From NCBI GenBank assembly GCA_036245525.1, contig BTPG01000006.1, positions 74,258,727 through 74,322,726 of the forward strand: DNA of 64,000 nucleotides. The letters run 5' to 3'. This stretch comes from Semisulcospira habei (lineage: Eukaryota; Mollusca; Gastropoda; Semisulcospiridae). Made by a program: the position numbers and the translations under genes. Below the pieces are notes generated by a model. The model ran no database searches. It had not been told where the DNA came from and saw only the letters and a list, made by a program, of their open reading frames with translations. Below are positions 1 through 10,848 of this stretch, one piece after another (the stretch's first letter is position 1; every line of letters starts with the position of its first letter).

Positions 1-2489
1 GTGAATATAAACTAGACTAGAACCAATTTAATCTAAGTTTAAGATAATGATAGTGCTACTTATTGCAGATTGTTTGATGTTAGAATCAGGTTGTCATCCT
101 CAAGGTCAAGGTCATGGCTACCATATTCGTTTGGTACTTACTGCAGGCTTCTTCTCTCGAACGACTTGATGAATATGATTCAAATTCAAGGAGATGATAC
201 TCCAAATAAAGCCAATGTGCTGTGAATGAAAATCCAGGCTTTAAGCTCAAAGGCAAGGTCACAACTATGAGATTTTTTCTAGAACCTCTGCGCAGTCACT
301 ATATATCAAAACACTGATCTGACTATTTCCAAACTTTCATCACTTTCACTCAGGACAAATTACTGTATACGAAAGAATCGCTACGTCAGTTTATATTGTT
401 TCATTAACATTTTTGTGATGAAAATATACTGACTTCCATTAAAACCGTGAAAAGTGTAAGTGTACCCGCAAACAAAGAGCCACCCTGACAGCAAAACAAG
501 AACATTTTATTTGTTGCTTACTTCAGATGTTCAGCCAACTGTCTGAGCTACCTTTACACAAAAATTGGATGAGTTATCACCCATGGCTACCTTGGAGGAC
601 ACAGGGTTTCATTAGTGGTGAAAATAAGCAAAAGTGGACACACTCTGTGAAGCAAGTTTCCTCTGATATGTTTTAACACAAAAGTTGTGTGGATTGCTTA
701 TGATGTTATTAACTGCCTCAAACGAAATTTGACTCGAAAAATTCATTAGAGAACCAGACCTTCCGGTGCACATCATTTTCTTAATAAATCTTATTTAATT
801 CAATGTGAATTACTTTCAAACCATTGTTTATGCTCCAGTGACTGACACAGAGATAAAGAACACACCCATATCCATTTGATCAGGTAAATATGGCCACTAA
901 CCTAAAAATAAAGAACTTTTTGATTTTCATGTTTGTAAGTCATGTTGATTATTTAGGTGCCTTTGACAAACGAAAAGTAGGTCAAGACCAAACAGGCCGG
1001 ATTTTCATGCACACGGACCCTAGTGACACTGCACATTGGTTGGCTTTCAGTTGTGTCCTCTGCAGATACTCCCCATTTTACTTTCAATATTCTGTGATGG
1101 TAGTGTCACTGATGACATCATAAGTCATCGATGTACAATTTTTAAGACTAAACATTCTATTTGCACACAACATAAAACACTCTTCATAACATTTTGTAAT
1201 AAATGACGTCAAAATAACCCTGGATTAAAGCATATTTAAGAAGAAAAGTGCTATGGTGAAAAATTCGCATTTTTAATGGAAGTCAGTATATCTTAAAAGA
1301 TGGGGAAGCCAACCCCATCCTTTAACTGTCAACCCTTATCCTCTACTTGTGTTATCGAGTCTGAATCATTTTCTGTCTTTTTTCTTGCTTTTTTAAAATT
1401 ATTTTTGTTGTTGTTGTTGATGATGTTCTGTCAGATTTGAAAAAAAAAACCACAAAAAACAACAAAACAACTACAACAGTGTGGTAAAACTATGGTCATA
1501 CCTCATTTGGCAAATTAGAACAAGTTTTCTCTCTCATTTAACAACTTCTTTTGAACTCCAGACCTGTTAATTGTCATTTTTTTTTAATGAACCACTGTTT
1601 TCGTTCATAGCCTTGTGAGATTGAGAAAATTGTAGCATGATGAACTGCCACAATGAGCCACAACAGTGTCAAGTTCAGCTAAGTATTTGTTGACATTACT
1701 GACCATTGCTGACCTTTTTGTGACTTTCATCTACAGACTGGTTATACAAATGGGCAATTTTTTAAAATATAAAAGCAATCAATGGCAGATATCTTCGAAC
1801 CAGTCTCAACGTATGTATATACATAAAATGGTCTCAAGTCCAGTGTATATTATTACTACAAGATGATAGACCAACTATTGATGGGTGGTTGAAAAGAGAA
1901 TGCATAGCCAAGGATAACCTGTTGAATTACCAAGAAGCGATGAGACAGGAATAGAAAGTTCAGACTGGAAGTGCACATACAGCTAACATACAACTGTGAA
2001 GACGTTTGTAGATCTACACCTAGGACATGCTGGAGTCCTGGGCAATGTTAGAATGGAAATCCTTGTCGGCATAGCACAAATGAAACATGGTCTAAAAATG
2101 AGCTGATTATACGCGTTGAGAAACTTGAGGAAGGATTTACAGGAACTACCACACAAACGATTGCCTCCATTGTAGGGAAAAAAAAAGAAGAAGAGACAGG
2201 CAGCAGTTGTTGCAACCGGCAAACTTGAAAAAGATATGAAAGATAAATAGTAAATCATCCAGTAATGACACAATATCAACAACAACAAAAACAAACAAAA
2301 ACAAAACCAGTGGAGAAATTGGCCTTTTCAAGCACAGAGATCCCACCTAACTAAACTGAACTGAAATGAACCGACAAATTATTAGGGACATCATCAAAAC
2401 TATCATCAAATCAAGTTTATGTCCAGTTAAAATATAAGCAGTTTCAGAGATATTACTTGAAATAATACATAGCGTGAAACTAGCATGGC
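1..2489. other. No gene recognised; repeat-bearing noncoding DNA
   Basis: I see no supported coding region here; the short open frames lack any family signature and look like chance. An isolated copy of the tgaccttgacctt-type motif (here as aaggtcaaggtcatgg) lies near 105-120, and A/T-rich runs lie at 1380-1470. If the ABCG gene continues, this is intron sequence or lies downstream; no membrane-domain exon was recognised. Confidence 0.5.
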
Positions 2490-3340
2490 TGCTAGGTCCT
2501 TGACCTTTAAGGTAGTCACTAGTGACACTGTTCTTTCATAAAATGCCTTTTTTCATTAATATCTCAAATCGTACGAAGTTTGAAGCAAATCGACAAACTA
2601 GTCTGGGAGATATCTCTTAAGAAAATGTAGAATGGCCACTTTGACCTTGACCTTAAAGGCAGCAGCCCAATTCTTGTTTCTTACACTTTCTTACATGCTG
2701 GACTATTATCAGTTTATGTTTGAGCCAAATCAGTCTGATAATTTCAAATATATTGCTCGGACAAGAATATATTACATACAAAGACACATGACCACAATGA
2801 CCATGACCTTCAAGATAAAGACATCATTCCAGCATAAAGCACACTCTTTTTAACATTCCTATCAACCCTTCACATTTTATTGAGACTAATTCTGTAGTTT
2901 CATGCATGTCAAATACAAAGACCAAGAGCAAATGTTTTGTTAATATGATTACTGCGACCTTGACCTCAGCGGAAGCAAACATAACTTTTGTCTGTGACTC
3001 CTCTCTTAATGTAAGGATTCTCATCAGCTAAAGTTTGAGGCAAATCTGCTGGTTTCAGAGATATTTGAAGGAAGATCTACCCCTTGAAATAAAACGTGGC
3101 TGCCATGGCCGTGACCTTCAACCAGGAAGGTAGTGTCAGAATGTAGTAATGTCAGTTTTTTTTGTAGTGTCAGAATGTTTGTATATAACATTTTATTTTA
3201 TTATTGCCTATCAACAAACAAACAAATCAGTCAGGTACTTTCTGAGATCTTACATAAAGACAGGAAAACAAACATGGCCACTGTGACCTTGACTTTAGCG
3301 ATAGCCTTAATCTGTTTGACTGACACGTTATTTAACAAGG
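2490..3340. repeat. Diverged tandem repeat, about 155-bp period
   Basis: A core like tgaccttgaccttaaagg recurs at about 2500, 2635, 2795, 2950, 3105 and 3280, in variable surroundings that include phrases like gtttgagccaaatc and ggagatat. The spacing is roughly 135-170 bases. The copies are strongly diverged, so this is an old array. The same core occurs in the longer repeats near 5700-6250 and 24700-25300, which suggests a common repeat family. Confidence 0.6.
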
Positions 3341-4376
3341 ACTATCGTCAGCTTAGCGTTCAGCTAGATCGATTTCATGGTTGAGAAAAGAAAAAGGCAT
3401 GGACAAGAAAAGAAAAAGGAAGAATACAAGATCACAACAATTCAGACACGTTAAATCCAGTATAACCACTTCTCACCCTATATAACAAGAGTGGATAACA
3501 ATGGTCATCCATAAGTTGAATCGTTCACCAGTATTGTCAACAAAAATATATATGCCACCTCCGGCTGTTAAGTGTTGAATGTTAAGTCAGAGAAAGTTGA
3601 TTTTTTTCAAAATGTATTTATCACACTCACAGGCATTTTCTAACAGTATGCCTTTCAAAGGTCACTAAAGTATGTAAATATTGGAAAGTAATGTAATCAA
3701 CTTACTGTATGCTTAGTTAGACCTAACCATTTGCCATAATGATCAAGATTCAGACACGTTTGTCTAAAGTATATGGTGATGTGTCATATAGTAATTGACC
3801 TCTCACGACTTTCACCTTTTATGGAGGTCATTCCATTTGGGACATTTAAACAGGTCTTACCATCAACTATCATCATGGCAAATTTAAAGTATGTGGTTGA
3901 ACCAGGCTCAGATAAAACACCTGCATTAATGTTTACCGCCGTCAAATAATAGTACAATGACTGGTAACTGACAGGTTGACATACAAACAAATAAAACATG
4001 TGTACCACCATTTACATACACTCACATTGGCATCCAATTCTAGCAAAACGCATTTTCATTCCATATAATATGGGTTGGCAGCAATCCTGATATAACTGAA
4101 AAGTGTCTGTAAGAGTTATCTCCACTTATTTTAACAGTCGCAGAAATTTGAATGTTACCAATCGAAACTGTGTTAAAAACTATACACAACTGTCAAATTT
4201 CATGTCCGAGACAAATTTGCAGTATATGGTATGGTATGGTACGGTGTCTCCAAGGTGCACATATCCATCTAATTAAAAATGCTCAAGGCGCCACCGTAGG
4301 GATAGAAGCTGGAGCTTTGAAAGCCTGCTGCTACTAAGCGCTACTTTATGTGCAAACCTCCACCCAACTATTAACT
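3341..4376. other. No gene recognised
   Basis: AT-rich noncoding sequence. No open frame shows a family motif or convincing splice sites, and no clear terminal repeats were found. Confidence 0.45.
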
Positions 4377-4652
4377 TCAGTGCATGTGAAATATTTCTGT
4401 TTCCATTTCACCAGCCCTACCGGGCCTTCTCTTTTTGATTAGTGATAATGGGATTTTTAACGTGCGCACTTGATGATTATGCGTGATGTGCACACGAAGG
4501 CGAGACAGGCAACCGTAAGCCGAGTCTGTATGTAAATGTGTCTCGATGGGAATGAGGAAAAGTCCACATCCCATTCCTGCCCACCAGGGGATTCGAACCC
4601 AGGATCTTATGACTGTCAGCGCAGTGTCTTATCCACCAAGCTACGTCCCCAT
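4377..4652 (-). mobile_element. tRNA-derived SINE
   Basis: Read on the minus strand, the element starts near 4652 with a tRNA-like head. An A-box-like tagcttggtgg is followed about 40 bases later by a perfect B box, ggttcgaatcc (near 4590-4600), the internal RNA polymerase III promoter arrangement. A non-tRNA body of about 200 bases follows, ending near 4377. A functional tRNA is unlikely because the body continues directly from the head without a tRNA 3' end or terminator. No clear target duplication was identified. Confidence 0.75.
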
Positions 4653-5240
4653 GTCGTATAGTTGGCGGTACTGTCTTGACTGCTGGATAAAGGGAAGAAC
4701 TCTACATGCTTTTTGAAACTGTAACACATGGAATACCCTTGGCTTATTTATGAAACTGAACTTAAGTTTTTGCGGGAGTTGTGCTGTGAGCACAGGAAAG
4801 GATCAGTTTAGTAGTTGGGAGTGACAATTTTAGATCAGTGCCCTGTTAGATGGATGGGGCCTCAGAAAAAAAATGAACCCCCCCCCCCCCCCCAAAAAAA
4901 AAAAAAAAAAAGTTTCAGAAGAGGAGACGACTATTACTGTTCCCCAAAACAATTAGGATTTTTTTTCTGGATGTGTAAAACAGGCATCCCCCCTCCCTCT
5001 CCTATCTTTGTTTAATCTGCTGAGAAAGTCAACTACCCATTACTGAACACCCCCCCCCCCCCCCCCCCCCCCCGCCCCCTCTCTCTGTGAAACTGAAAGA
5101 AGTATTTATATATGAATGAAGCTTGTCTGCCAGTTTTGCCAGAAATGATCCATATTTGATTTGTAATCTGTGGGATATTGACCCATGTGCATAAATTTTT
5201 AGCATTAAACACTGGGCATGTGACAGGTTTAAAATCTCAC
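4653..5240. repeat. Poly-C / poly-A tracts in noncoding DNA
   Basis: Long homopolymer tracts occur here: a C run then an A run near 4878-4911, and a longer C run at about 5050-5073. Assembly accuracy is doubtful across them. No gene is seen apart from the adjoining exon. Confidence 0.7.
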
Positions 5241-5377
5241 CTTCTTTGACATCCCTGATGCTCTCTTTCGATGTTTTAGCACTGGATTTGCCATTCATGC
5301 TTTTCAGGGACCCATTTTCTTTTGAATCCACACCATTTTCCATCCTCAAGAGTGCATTAGGCCAAGTGCCTGCCTTT
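5241..5377 (-). CDS. ABCG transporter, candidate exon 8 (linker)
   Basis: A 137-base minus-strand exon with a pyrimidine-rich acceptor (ending cccatag) and a gtgag donor. It encodes a hydrophilic Lys/Ser/Asn-rich stretch (includes KAGTWPN and SKESIRDVKE), as expected for the variable linker between the nucleotide-binding and membrane domains of an ABCG protein. Its first base completes the codon left open by the exon ending at 28681, and it ends in phase 1. The link rests on phase, strand and character, not on a conserved motif. A different host gene is possible. Confidence 0.5.
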
Positions 5378-5509
5378 CTATGGGAACAATCAATAAAAAT
5401 GATAAAACAAATCATGAATAGGCTTTGAGAGACCCTCAGTAACAAAAAGAAACCAACCTTAGATTGACTAAACAGCTGAAGTACATCTGAAAACAAAAAA
5501 GGCAAAACC

Positions 5510-6255
5510 CTTATGGCTCACGTGAATGACCGAGCCACACGTCTGACAATAAGGGAAAGCTTCTGCATGAATAAAATCCATGTTTTCTCCCAATTTAATC
5601 AATTTCACACATCTGTCAAATCCCCCTGACACTTGATCTTTGCTATGAGTCGACTAAATTAGTATGAGAAAAAAAACATCTCTTGTCAAAATATGACTAG
5701 ACTATTTTGGACCTATTTCCTAAGCTCTTGTGACCCTTGACCTTTCCAAAGGATCAACCAAATTAGATGCATAAAAAGGTCTTACCATCAGGTACCTTTG
5801 TACCAAGTTTGGGTCTGAAGTTGTGAATAGTAACTGAGAAAAAACCATTTCTTGTCAAAATACAGCTATTTTTTACCTATTTCCTGAGCTCTTGTGACCC
5901 TTGACATTTCCAAGAGATCAACCAAATCAGTATGCATAGAAAGGTCTTACCATCAGGTGTCTTTGCACCAAGTTTGGGTTTGAAGTTGTGAATAGTATTG
6001 AAAAAATAAATTATGTCAAAATATAGCTATTTTTGATATATTTCCTGATCCCCTGTGACCTTGACCTTTGTGAGGTCACTGAAATTGGTTTGTTTAGAAA
6101 GGTCTTGCCACAAAGTATCCTTGGGACAAGTTTGAAGACCGTGGCTTGAATAGTCTCCAATAAAATGCCAATGTTAAAGTTTTTACCATAGACGACGCCG
6201 GACGGACGACCACTGCCCAGAACATACTCACTTTTGCTTCGCACGTGAGCCAAAA
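5510..6255 (-). repeat. Interspersed repeat with internal ~150-bp tandem units
   Basis: On the minus strand it opens with a segment like gtgagtatgttctgggcagt and a CG-rich block rich in cgtccg. It then carries repeated units built on aaggtcaagggtcacaagagctcaggaaatag and aagacctttctatgcata. The same repeat lies in plus orientation at 24715-25345, and a short relic is near 26306-26360. The open frames in both copies read alike only because the repeat is shared; there is no sign of a real protein. Confidence 0.7.
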
Positions 6256-6801
6256 ATCAATTTCAGCAACACAACACAACACACACACACCATACACTGA
6301 CACTACAAGAGATCAGTGTATGAGCTGGTAATGTGTACTACGGTTGGGGGGGCAGGGGTCGGGGGGGGGGGGGGGGGGGGAGGGGGGGGGGGGGATTCAA
6401 AGCACACTGACTTTTTTTTATGTAGATCCAACACAGAAACATTGTCTCTCTCAGGGTACTGTGACTGAATTTACTGCTATTACTCCTATATTTGTGTTTA
6501 ACCCATTCGTGAATGCAGCCACTATAATCACAGAACCAATGCCTGCATCCGAAAAGGGGTTACAGTACCAATGGTTGCATGCTTAAGGGGTTAAGGGACA
6601 GGCTGGTCAGGCAGGGCTTAACTGTAACAATATGTACCAGTAAAGGAAATAATGTGAAAATTATAAAATATAATGTAAAATATAACACAAGGTATATAAC
6701 TCTGAACTAATCTAATGCGCATATACAATATATAACATCTGAATTTGCATGTTGTCATGGAGCCAGATGTGCCTGTCATCAACTTAAAATGAATTCTGCT
6801 A
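6256..6801. other. No gene; long poly-G tract
   Basis: Holds an AC-rich run near 6275-6292 and an almost pure G tract at about 6359-6394. The glycine-rich open frame across it is an artefact of the tract. A MITE-like fragment (aacccattcgtgaatgcagcc ... ggggttaa) lies at about 6500-6593. Confidence 0.55.
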
Positions 6802-6983
6802 GTTATAATAATAATAATAATTACAGTATTTATAATGCGCTTATCTTATAATAATTATAACTCTAAGCGCGCACTCACAACTCGCACACGCATGCGCACG
6901 CTTTAGACAATGACTCACGTACCACAAATAGTGAAAATACATTACGACAGTCAGCTTGGGGTGGGGAGTGTAGTGATGTAGTG

Positions 6984-9056
6984 CTAGAACTGTTGAAAGA
7001 GGTGAGTTTTGAGGGCGGACTGGAAGGAGGAGAGAGAGTGTTTCTGACGGAGAGAGAGTGGGAGGGTGTTCCAGGTGGATGGACCGTAGTCGGAGAAGGA
7101 GCGGGGGCCGAAAGTGCTGAGTTTGGTGCGGGGGATGAGGAGGCGGAGAGGGTCGGAGGCGGAGCGGAGGGAGCGGGAAGGAGTGTAGGGGTGAAGTAAG
7201 TTGGAGAGATAGGTAGGAGCGTAGTTGTTCAGGGATTTGTAGCAGAGAGACAGAATCTTGTATTGGATGCGTTGGGGGATGGGGAGCCAGTGAAGGAGCT
7301 TGAGCAGGGGGGTGATGTGGTCGGATTTTTTCTTTCTGAGGACGAAGCGGGCAGCATTGTTCTGGATAAGCTGTAGAGTGAGAGTGGTAGAGTGAGGAAG
7401 GCCGGAAAGGAGAGAGTTGCAGTAGTCGATGCGAGATAGGATGAGAGATACAGCAAGTTTGGTGGCAGCTTCGGTAGTGAGGTATTTTCTGATCTGACTG
7501 ATGCGGCGGAGGTGGAAGTAGCATGCCTGGGCCGTGGCGGAGACGAAGCTGGTCATGGAAAGACATGAATCGAGGATAATGCCGAGATTCTTGACCGAGT
7601 CCGAGAAGGAGATGGGGGTGCTGTCGAGTTGAAGGTGGAGAGAAGGCGGGAGCTGGGAAAGTTTCTGGCGAGTGCCTACCAGCATGGCTTCCGTTTTGTC
7701 ATCGTTTAGTTTGAGCTTGTTTGCTGTCATCCAGTTTTTCACGTCTTCGTAGCAGTCAGCCGTGCGAGTCAGTAGTGACTGAGTGTTGTCGAGTTTGTCT
7801 TTGTCTAGTAGTTGTGGGTCGTCAGCGTTGAGGTGGTGGTGTATGTGGTGAGACTGGATGATGTTGGACAGGGGAGAGGTGTAGAGTGTGAAAAGGACCA
7901 GACCCAAGACGGACCCCTGTGGAACGCCGCAGGAGAGCCTGACTGGGTTGGAGGAGACGACGTCGATGGTGACTGATTGCTGTCTGTCGGAGAGGTAGGA
8001 GGGAAACCAGGAGTGAGCAGAGTCAGTGATGCCAAAGGAGTGGTGAAGGCGATGGAGGAGGATAAAGTGGTCTATGGTGTCGAAGGCGGCAGAGAGATCG
8101 AGTAGTGTAAGAAGGGAGATGTTGCCCGAGTCGGTGGAGATAAGCAAGTCGTTTAGGATATGTAGAAGGGCTGTTTCAGTGCTGTGATGTTTGCGATAGG
8201 CAGACTGGAAGGGACTGAGGAGGTTGTTGTCGGCGAGGTTGAGGTTGAGCTGGTTGAGGACAACCTTCTCAAGAAGCTTGGACAGGAAAGAGAGATTGGA
8301 GACTGGGCGGTAGTTCTTGAGATCGTTTGGGTCGAGGTTGTGTTTTTTGAGGAGAGGACGGACAATGGCGGACTTGAAGATTTCGGGGACGGAGCCATTT
8401 TCTAGAGATGTGTTGATGATGTCGGTGATGAAGGGCAAAAGTTTTGGAAGGCTGTCCCGGTAGAGAGAAGCTGGGATGGGGTCTAGTTCGCAGGTTTTGA
8501 AAGTCATGGACTTTATGGTCTTGAGGACTTCATCCTGAGAGACGGGGCGGAAGGACGAGAGGGGAGTGCCGGAAAAGGGGGTGTCAGGAAGGCAAGGCGG
8601 TGAAGGCAGAGTGTCAAGTGTGTTGCGCAGAGTTTGGATTTTGTCGGAGAAATAGGTGGAAAAAGCGGACAGGAGTTCTTCTTTGCTGTGTGTGTTGGGA
8701 AGAGGAGAGTCTTTAGAAGTGCCTAGGAGTGTGTTCATGGTAGCGTAGAGGGTTTTGGATGAAGTGGATTCCAGGATTTTGTTTTGAAGATGTTTACGTT
8801 TGGAGTCGGAGATCATTCTGCAGACTTTGGATCTGGTGGTTTGGAAGATCTGTCTGTGAACGGTGAGGTCGGATGAGCGCCAGCGGCGTTCCACTTGTCG
8901 GCGCTCGTGCTTGGCATCAGCTATGTCGTCAGTGAGCCAGGGGGAGGGGAGTTGGTTGGGTACGGAGCTGGTGGTGACAGGGGCGTGGATGTCTAGAAGT
9001 TTTCGAAGGGAGGAATCAAAATGGGATGCAAGATCAGGAGAGGTGGCGGGGTCCAA
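6984..9056 (-). pseudogene. LINE reverse transcriptase (degenerate)
   Basis: A 690-codon open frame. The N-terminal ~170 residues are the linker after the endonuclease. The RT fingers include NYRPVSNLSFLSKLLEKVV, the palm has the catalytic DLSAAFDTID, and GVPQGSVLG follows. The second catalytic box reads NADD where YADD/FADD is usual, and GPVLF reads GLVLF, so enzyme activity is doubtful although the frame is long. The C-terminal half (LGIILDSCLSM, RIDYCNSLLSGLP, ILSLCYKSL) is typical of CR1/L2-like elements. The frame continues that of the endonuclease after a frameshift near 9080-9100. Confidence 0.8.
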
Positions 9057-9063
9057 GAGAAGG

Positions 9064-9730
9064 TCAACAGCTTCGTCGAAGAAGCTCAGTCTCTCGGTTG
9101 ACAGATTTTAGTTTGCGACGAGAGACAAAGAGCTTGGTTTTTTTCGGGGGAGGTAGGTTGAGGGCGACGAGAATAGCGAGGTGGTCAGAGGGAAGCACAG
9201 AAGAGGTGTCAGAGTCGAGGAAGAGTTGATCGGAGGTGCGGGTGATGATCCAGTCGAGGGTGTGGCCAAGTCGGTGGGTGGGTCTAGTGACGTGTTGTGT
9301 AAGATTGTGGTTTAAAAATGACGTGCAAAGGCGTTTTGTGTCAGGGTGGTCGGGTTCGTCGAAGTGGAAGTTGAAGTCGCCAAGAAGGATGTGTTTTCCG
9401 GGTCGTGTGCTGTAGTGGTCGAGGAGGAGGTCGAACTCGGTGAGGAACATGGAGTTTGTGAGTTTGTTTTGAGAGCTTGGAGGGGGCGATATATACATGA
9501 GAAGATGAGGGACTGGCCTGGGAGTGTTGCTACGGCCTCGACGAATTCATAGGAGGGATGAGCAAAAGGTAGAGACTGAGAGAAGGAGAAGTGAGCAGAA
9601 AGACAGTCCCTGTAGATGATGGCAATGCCACCCCCTCTGGAAGCACACGGGAAGGAGGCCAGGCGGTAGCCACTCGGAGTGATGCTGGCAATGATGGGTT
9701 CAATGGTACTTTGGTATCAGTTTCAGCCAA
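9064..9730 (-). pseudogene. LINE AP-endonuclease, C-terminal part (frameshifted)
   Basis: The 144-codon frame 9498-9064 contains the endonuclease motifs LLGDFNFH, TLDWIITR and a terminal SDH, the catalytic Asp/His region of APE-type endonucleases. The preceding piece (9730-9530) belongs to the same domain but is readable only by changing frame, with RGGGIAIIY-like coding visible near 9640. The domain is therefore broken at least twice, plus the insertion at 9731-9954. Confidence 0.7.
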
Positions 9731-9954
9731 CTTAATAAAATTTCAAATACAAAACGATTTCCAAATACCGTCAGTAGCTCGCTTGAGCTTGCCCTTAGCA
9801 CCACGTGAATGTTCTGTGTTTACGTACAGTGTGTGAGTGAATGCGTGTGATTCACGTGAGCGTGCTTGTTGGGTTCAGTTCGCGGCTACATTCTGCGCAT
9901 TGAGTTATATTATAAATATGAGAAATGCGCCATATAAATGCTATGCATTATTTA
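9731..9954. mobile_element. Foreign segment inside LINE endonuclease
   Basis: About 224 bases interrupt the endonuclease between residues ...RSAGDE and the downstream coding. Read on the plus strand it ends in gcgccatataaatgctatgc followed by an ATT-rich tail, the look of a SINE or LINE 3' end. I could not identify target duplications, so both its boundaries and its nature are uncertain. Confidence 0.4.
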
Positions 9955-10734
9955 TTATTCATCGCCAGCTGAGCGGAGCCACGTTTCGGTGATCACGACA
10001 ACATCTAGGTCATTGTCTAGAATGAAATCTGAAATCACGTCTGCTTTGCCATCTTTGCAGACAGACTGTGCATTGAACAGACACAGTTTTAGGTTTGATG
10101 AGCCAGAAGAGGAAGAGGGAGAATAAACGGACGAAGAAGAGGACAAAGGAAGAGGAGGGTGGGGAGAGGGGAAAGAGGATGGAGGGGGGAAGGAGGGGGG
10201 AGTGGGAGAGTGGGGAGAAGGAAAAGACGGGGAAGAAGAACCGGGCAAGAAAGAGGATGCGAGAGGAGGGGAGGGGGGAGGAGGAGAAGATGAGTAGGAA
10301 AAGCTGAGGTAGAGGGAGGGGGAGGGCGAAGGGGATGAGAAAGGGGGGAGAGGGGACGAGGAGGAAAAGGCAGGCGAAGTAAGAGGGGGTGAGGGGAGGA
10401 AGGGTGGGGTGGGAGGGGGCGGCCGAGAAGAGCGAGGAGCGGTAGATGAGGAAGAGAGGAAAAGAAATGGGAGAAGGAAGGGAGGTGGAGAAATCGAGGA
10501 GGCGGAAGGATGGAAGGGCATAGGAAAAGGGGGAAAAGTGTGTGGTTGTGTTTGTTGTGGTGAGTCCTGCCTTTTGCTAATTCCGCCCCTGCGGCCTCTC
10601 TTTCGCGATCGGATGCCGCGTAAGGCATCTGCAACACTGTCAGCGGAACCGGCGGCGTAGTAGGTGGCGTGGCGACGTAGAGATAGCAGTTGTTGTCGTG
10701 TGTATCTGATGAGCATGATTGTTTGCGAGGACAA
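9955..10734 (-). pseudogene. LINE ORF N-terminus: Ser/Pro-rich leader and endonuclease start
   Basis: A 259-codon frame. It starts MSSQTIMLIRYTRQQLLSLR, passes through about 150 residues of low-complexity Ser/Pro sequence encoded by purine-rich DNA on the plus strand, and ends in the first endonuclease motifs LCLFNAQSV and VVVITETWL. The low-complexity block is probably replication slippage in this copy or family. It is not a host gene. Confidence 0.65.
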
Positions 10735-10764
10735 GAAAGAGGAAGACGAGAAGAGGGTTCAGTA

Positions 10765-10848
10765 GGGTGGGTGGGTGGGTGGGTGGGTGGGTGTGGGTGT
10801 GGGTGTGTGTGTGTGTGTGTGTGTGTACTGGTGTGTGTGTGTGTGAGC
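10765..10848. repeat. GGGT / GT microsatellite
   Basis: A gtgg repeat run passes into tgtggg and then a long gt repeat on the plus strand. It spawns spurious His/Thr/Pro-rich open frames on the opposite strand. Confidence 0.9.

Larger units (their letters stand above)
6802..10760 (-). mobile_element. Degenerate APE-type LINE (CR1/L2-like)
   Basis: Minus-strand non-LTR retrotransposon. Order from its 5' end: Ser/Pro-rich leader then endonuclease N-terminus (10734-9955), a foreign 224-base segment (9954-9731), the rest of the endonuclease (9730-9064), then reverse transcriptase and C-terminal region (9056-6984). The 3' end is an ATA/ATT-rich tail with an ataatgcgcttatc-like motif near 6805-6850. 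The 5' end is not sharply defined; GC-rich sequence continues to about 11350. No convincing target duplication was found. Clade is judged from the RT style only. Confidence 0.75.

Noticed and set aside
4583..4652. tRNA gene
   Set aside because: A and B boxes are present, but the sequence runs directly into a SINE body and lacks a tRNA 3' end and terminator.
5029..5505. 158-codon minus-strand frame as a whole gene
   Set aside because: Only the middle (5241-5377) has splice borders and coding character; the end is glycine encoded by the poly-C tract.
6344..6586. Glycine-rich 80-codon open frame
   Set aside because: It is produced by a poly-G tract; nothing else in it resembles a gene.
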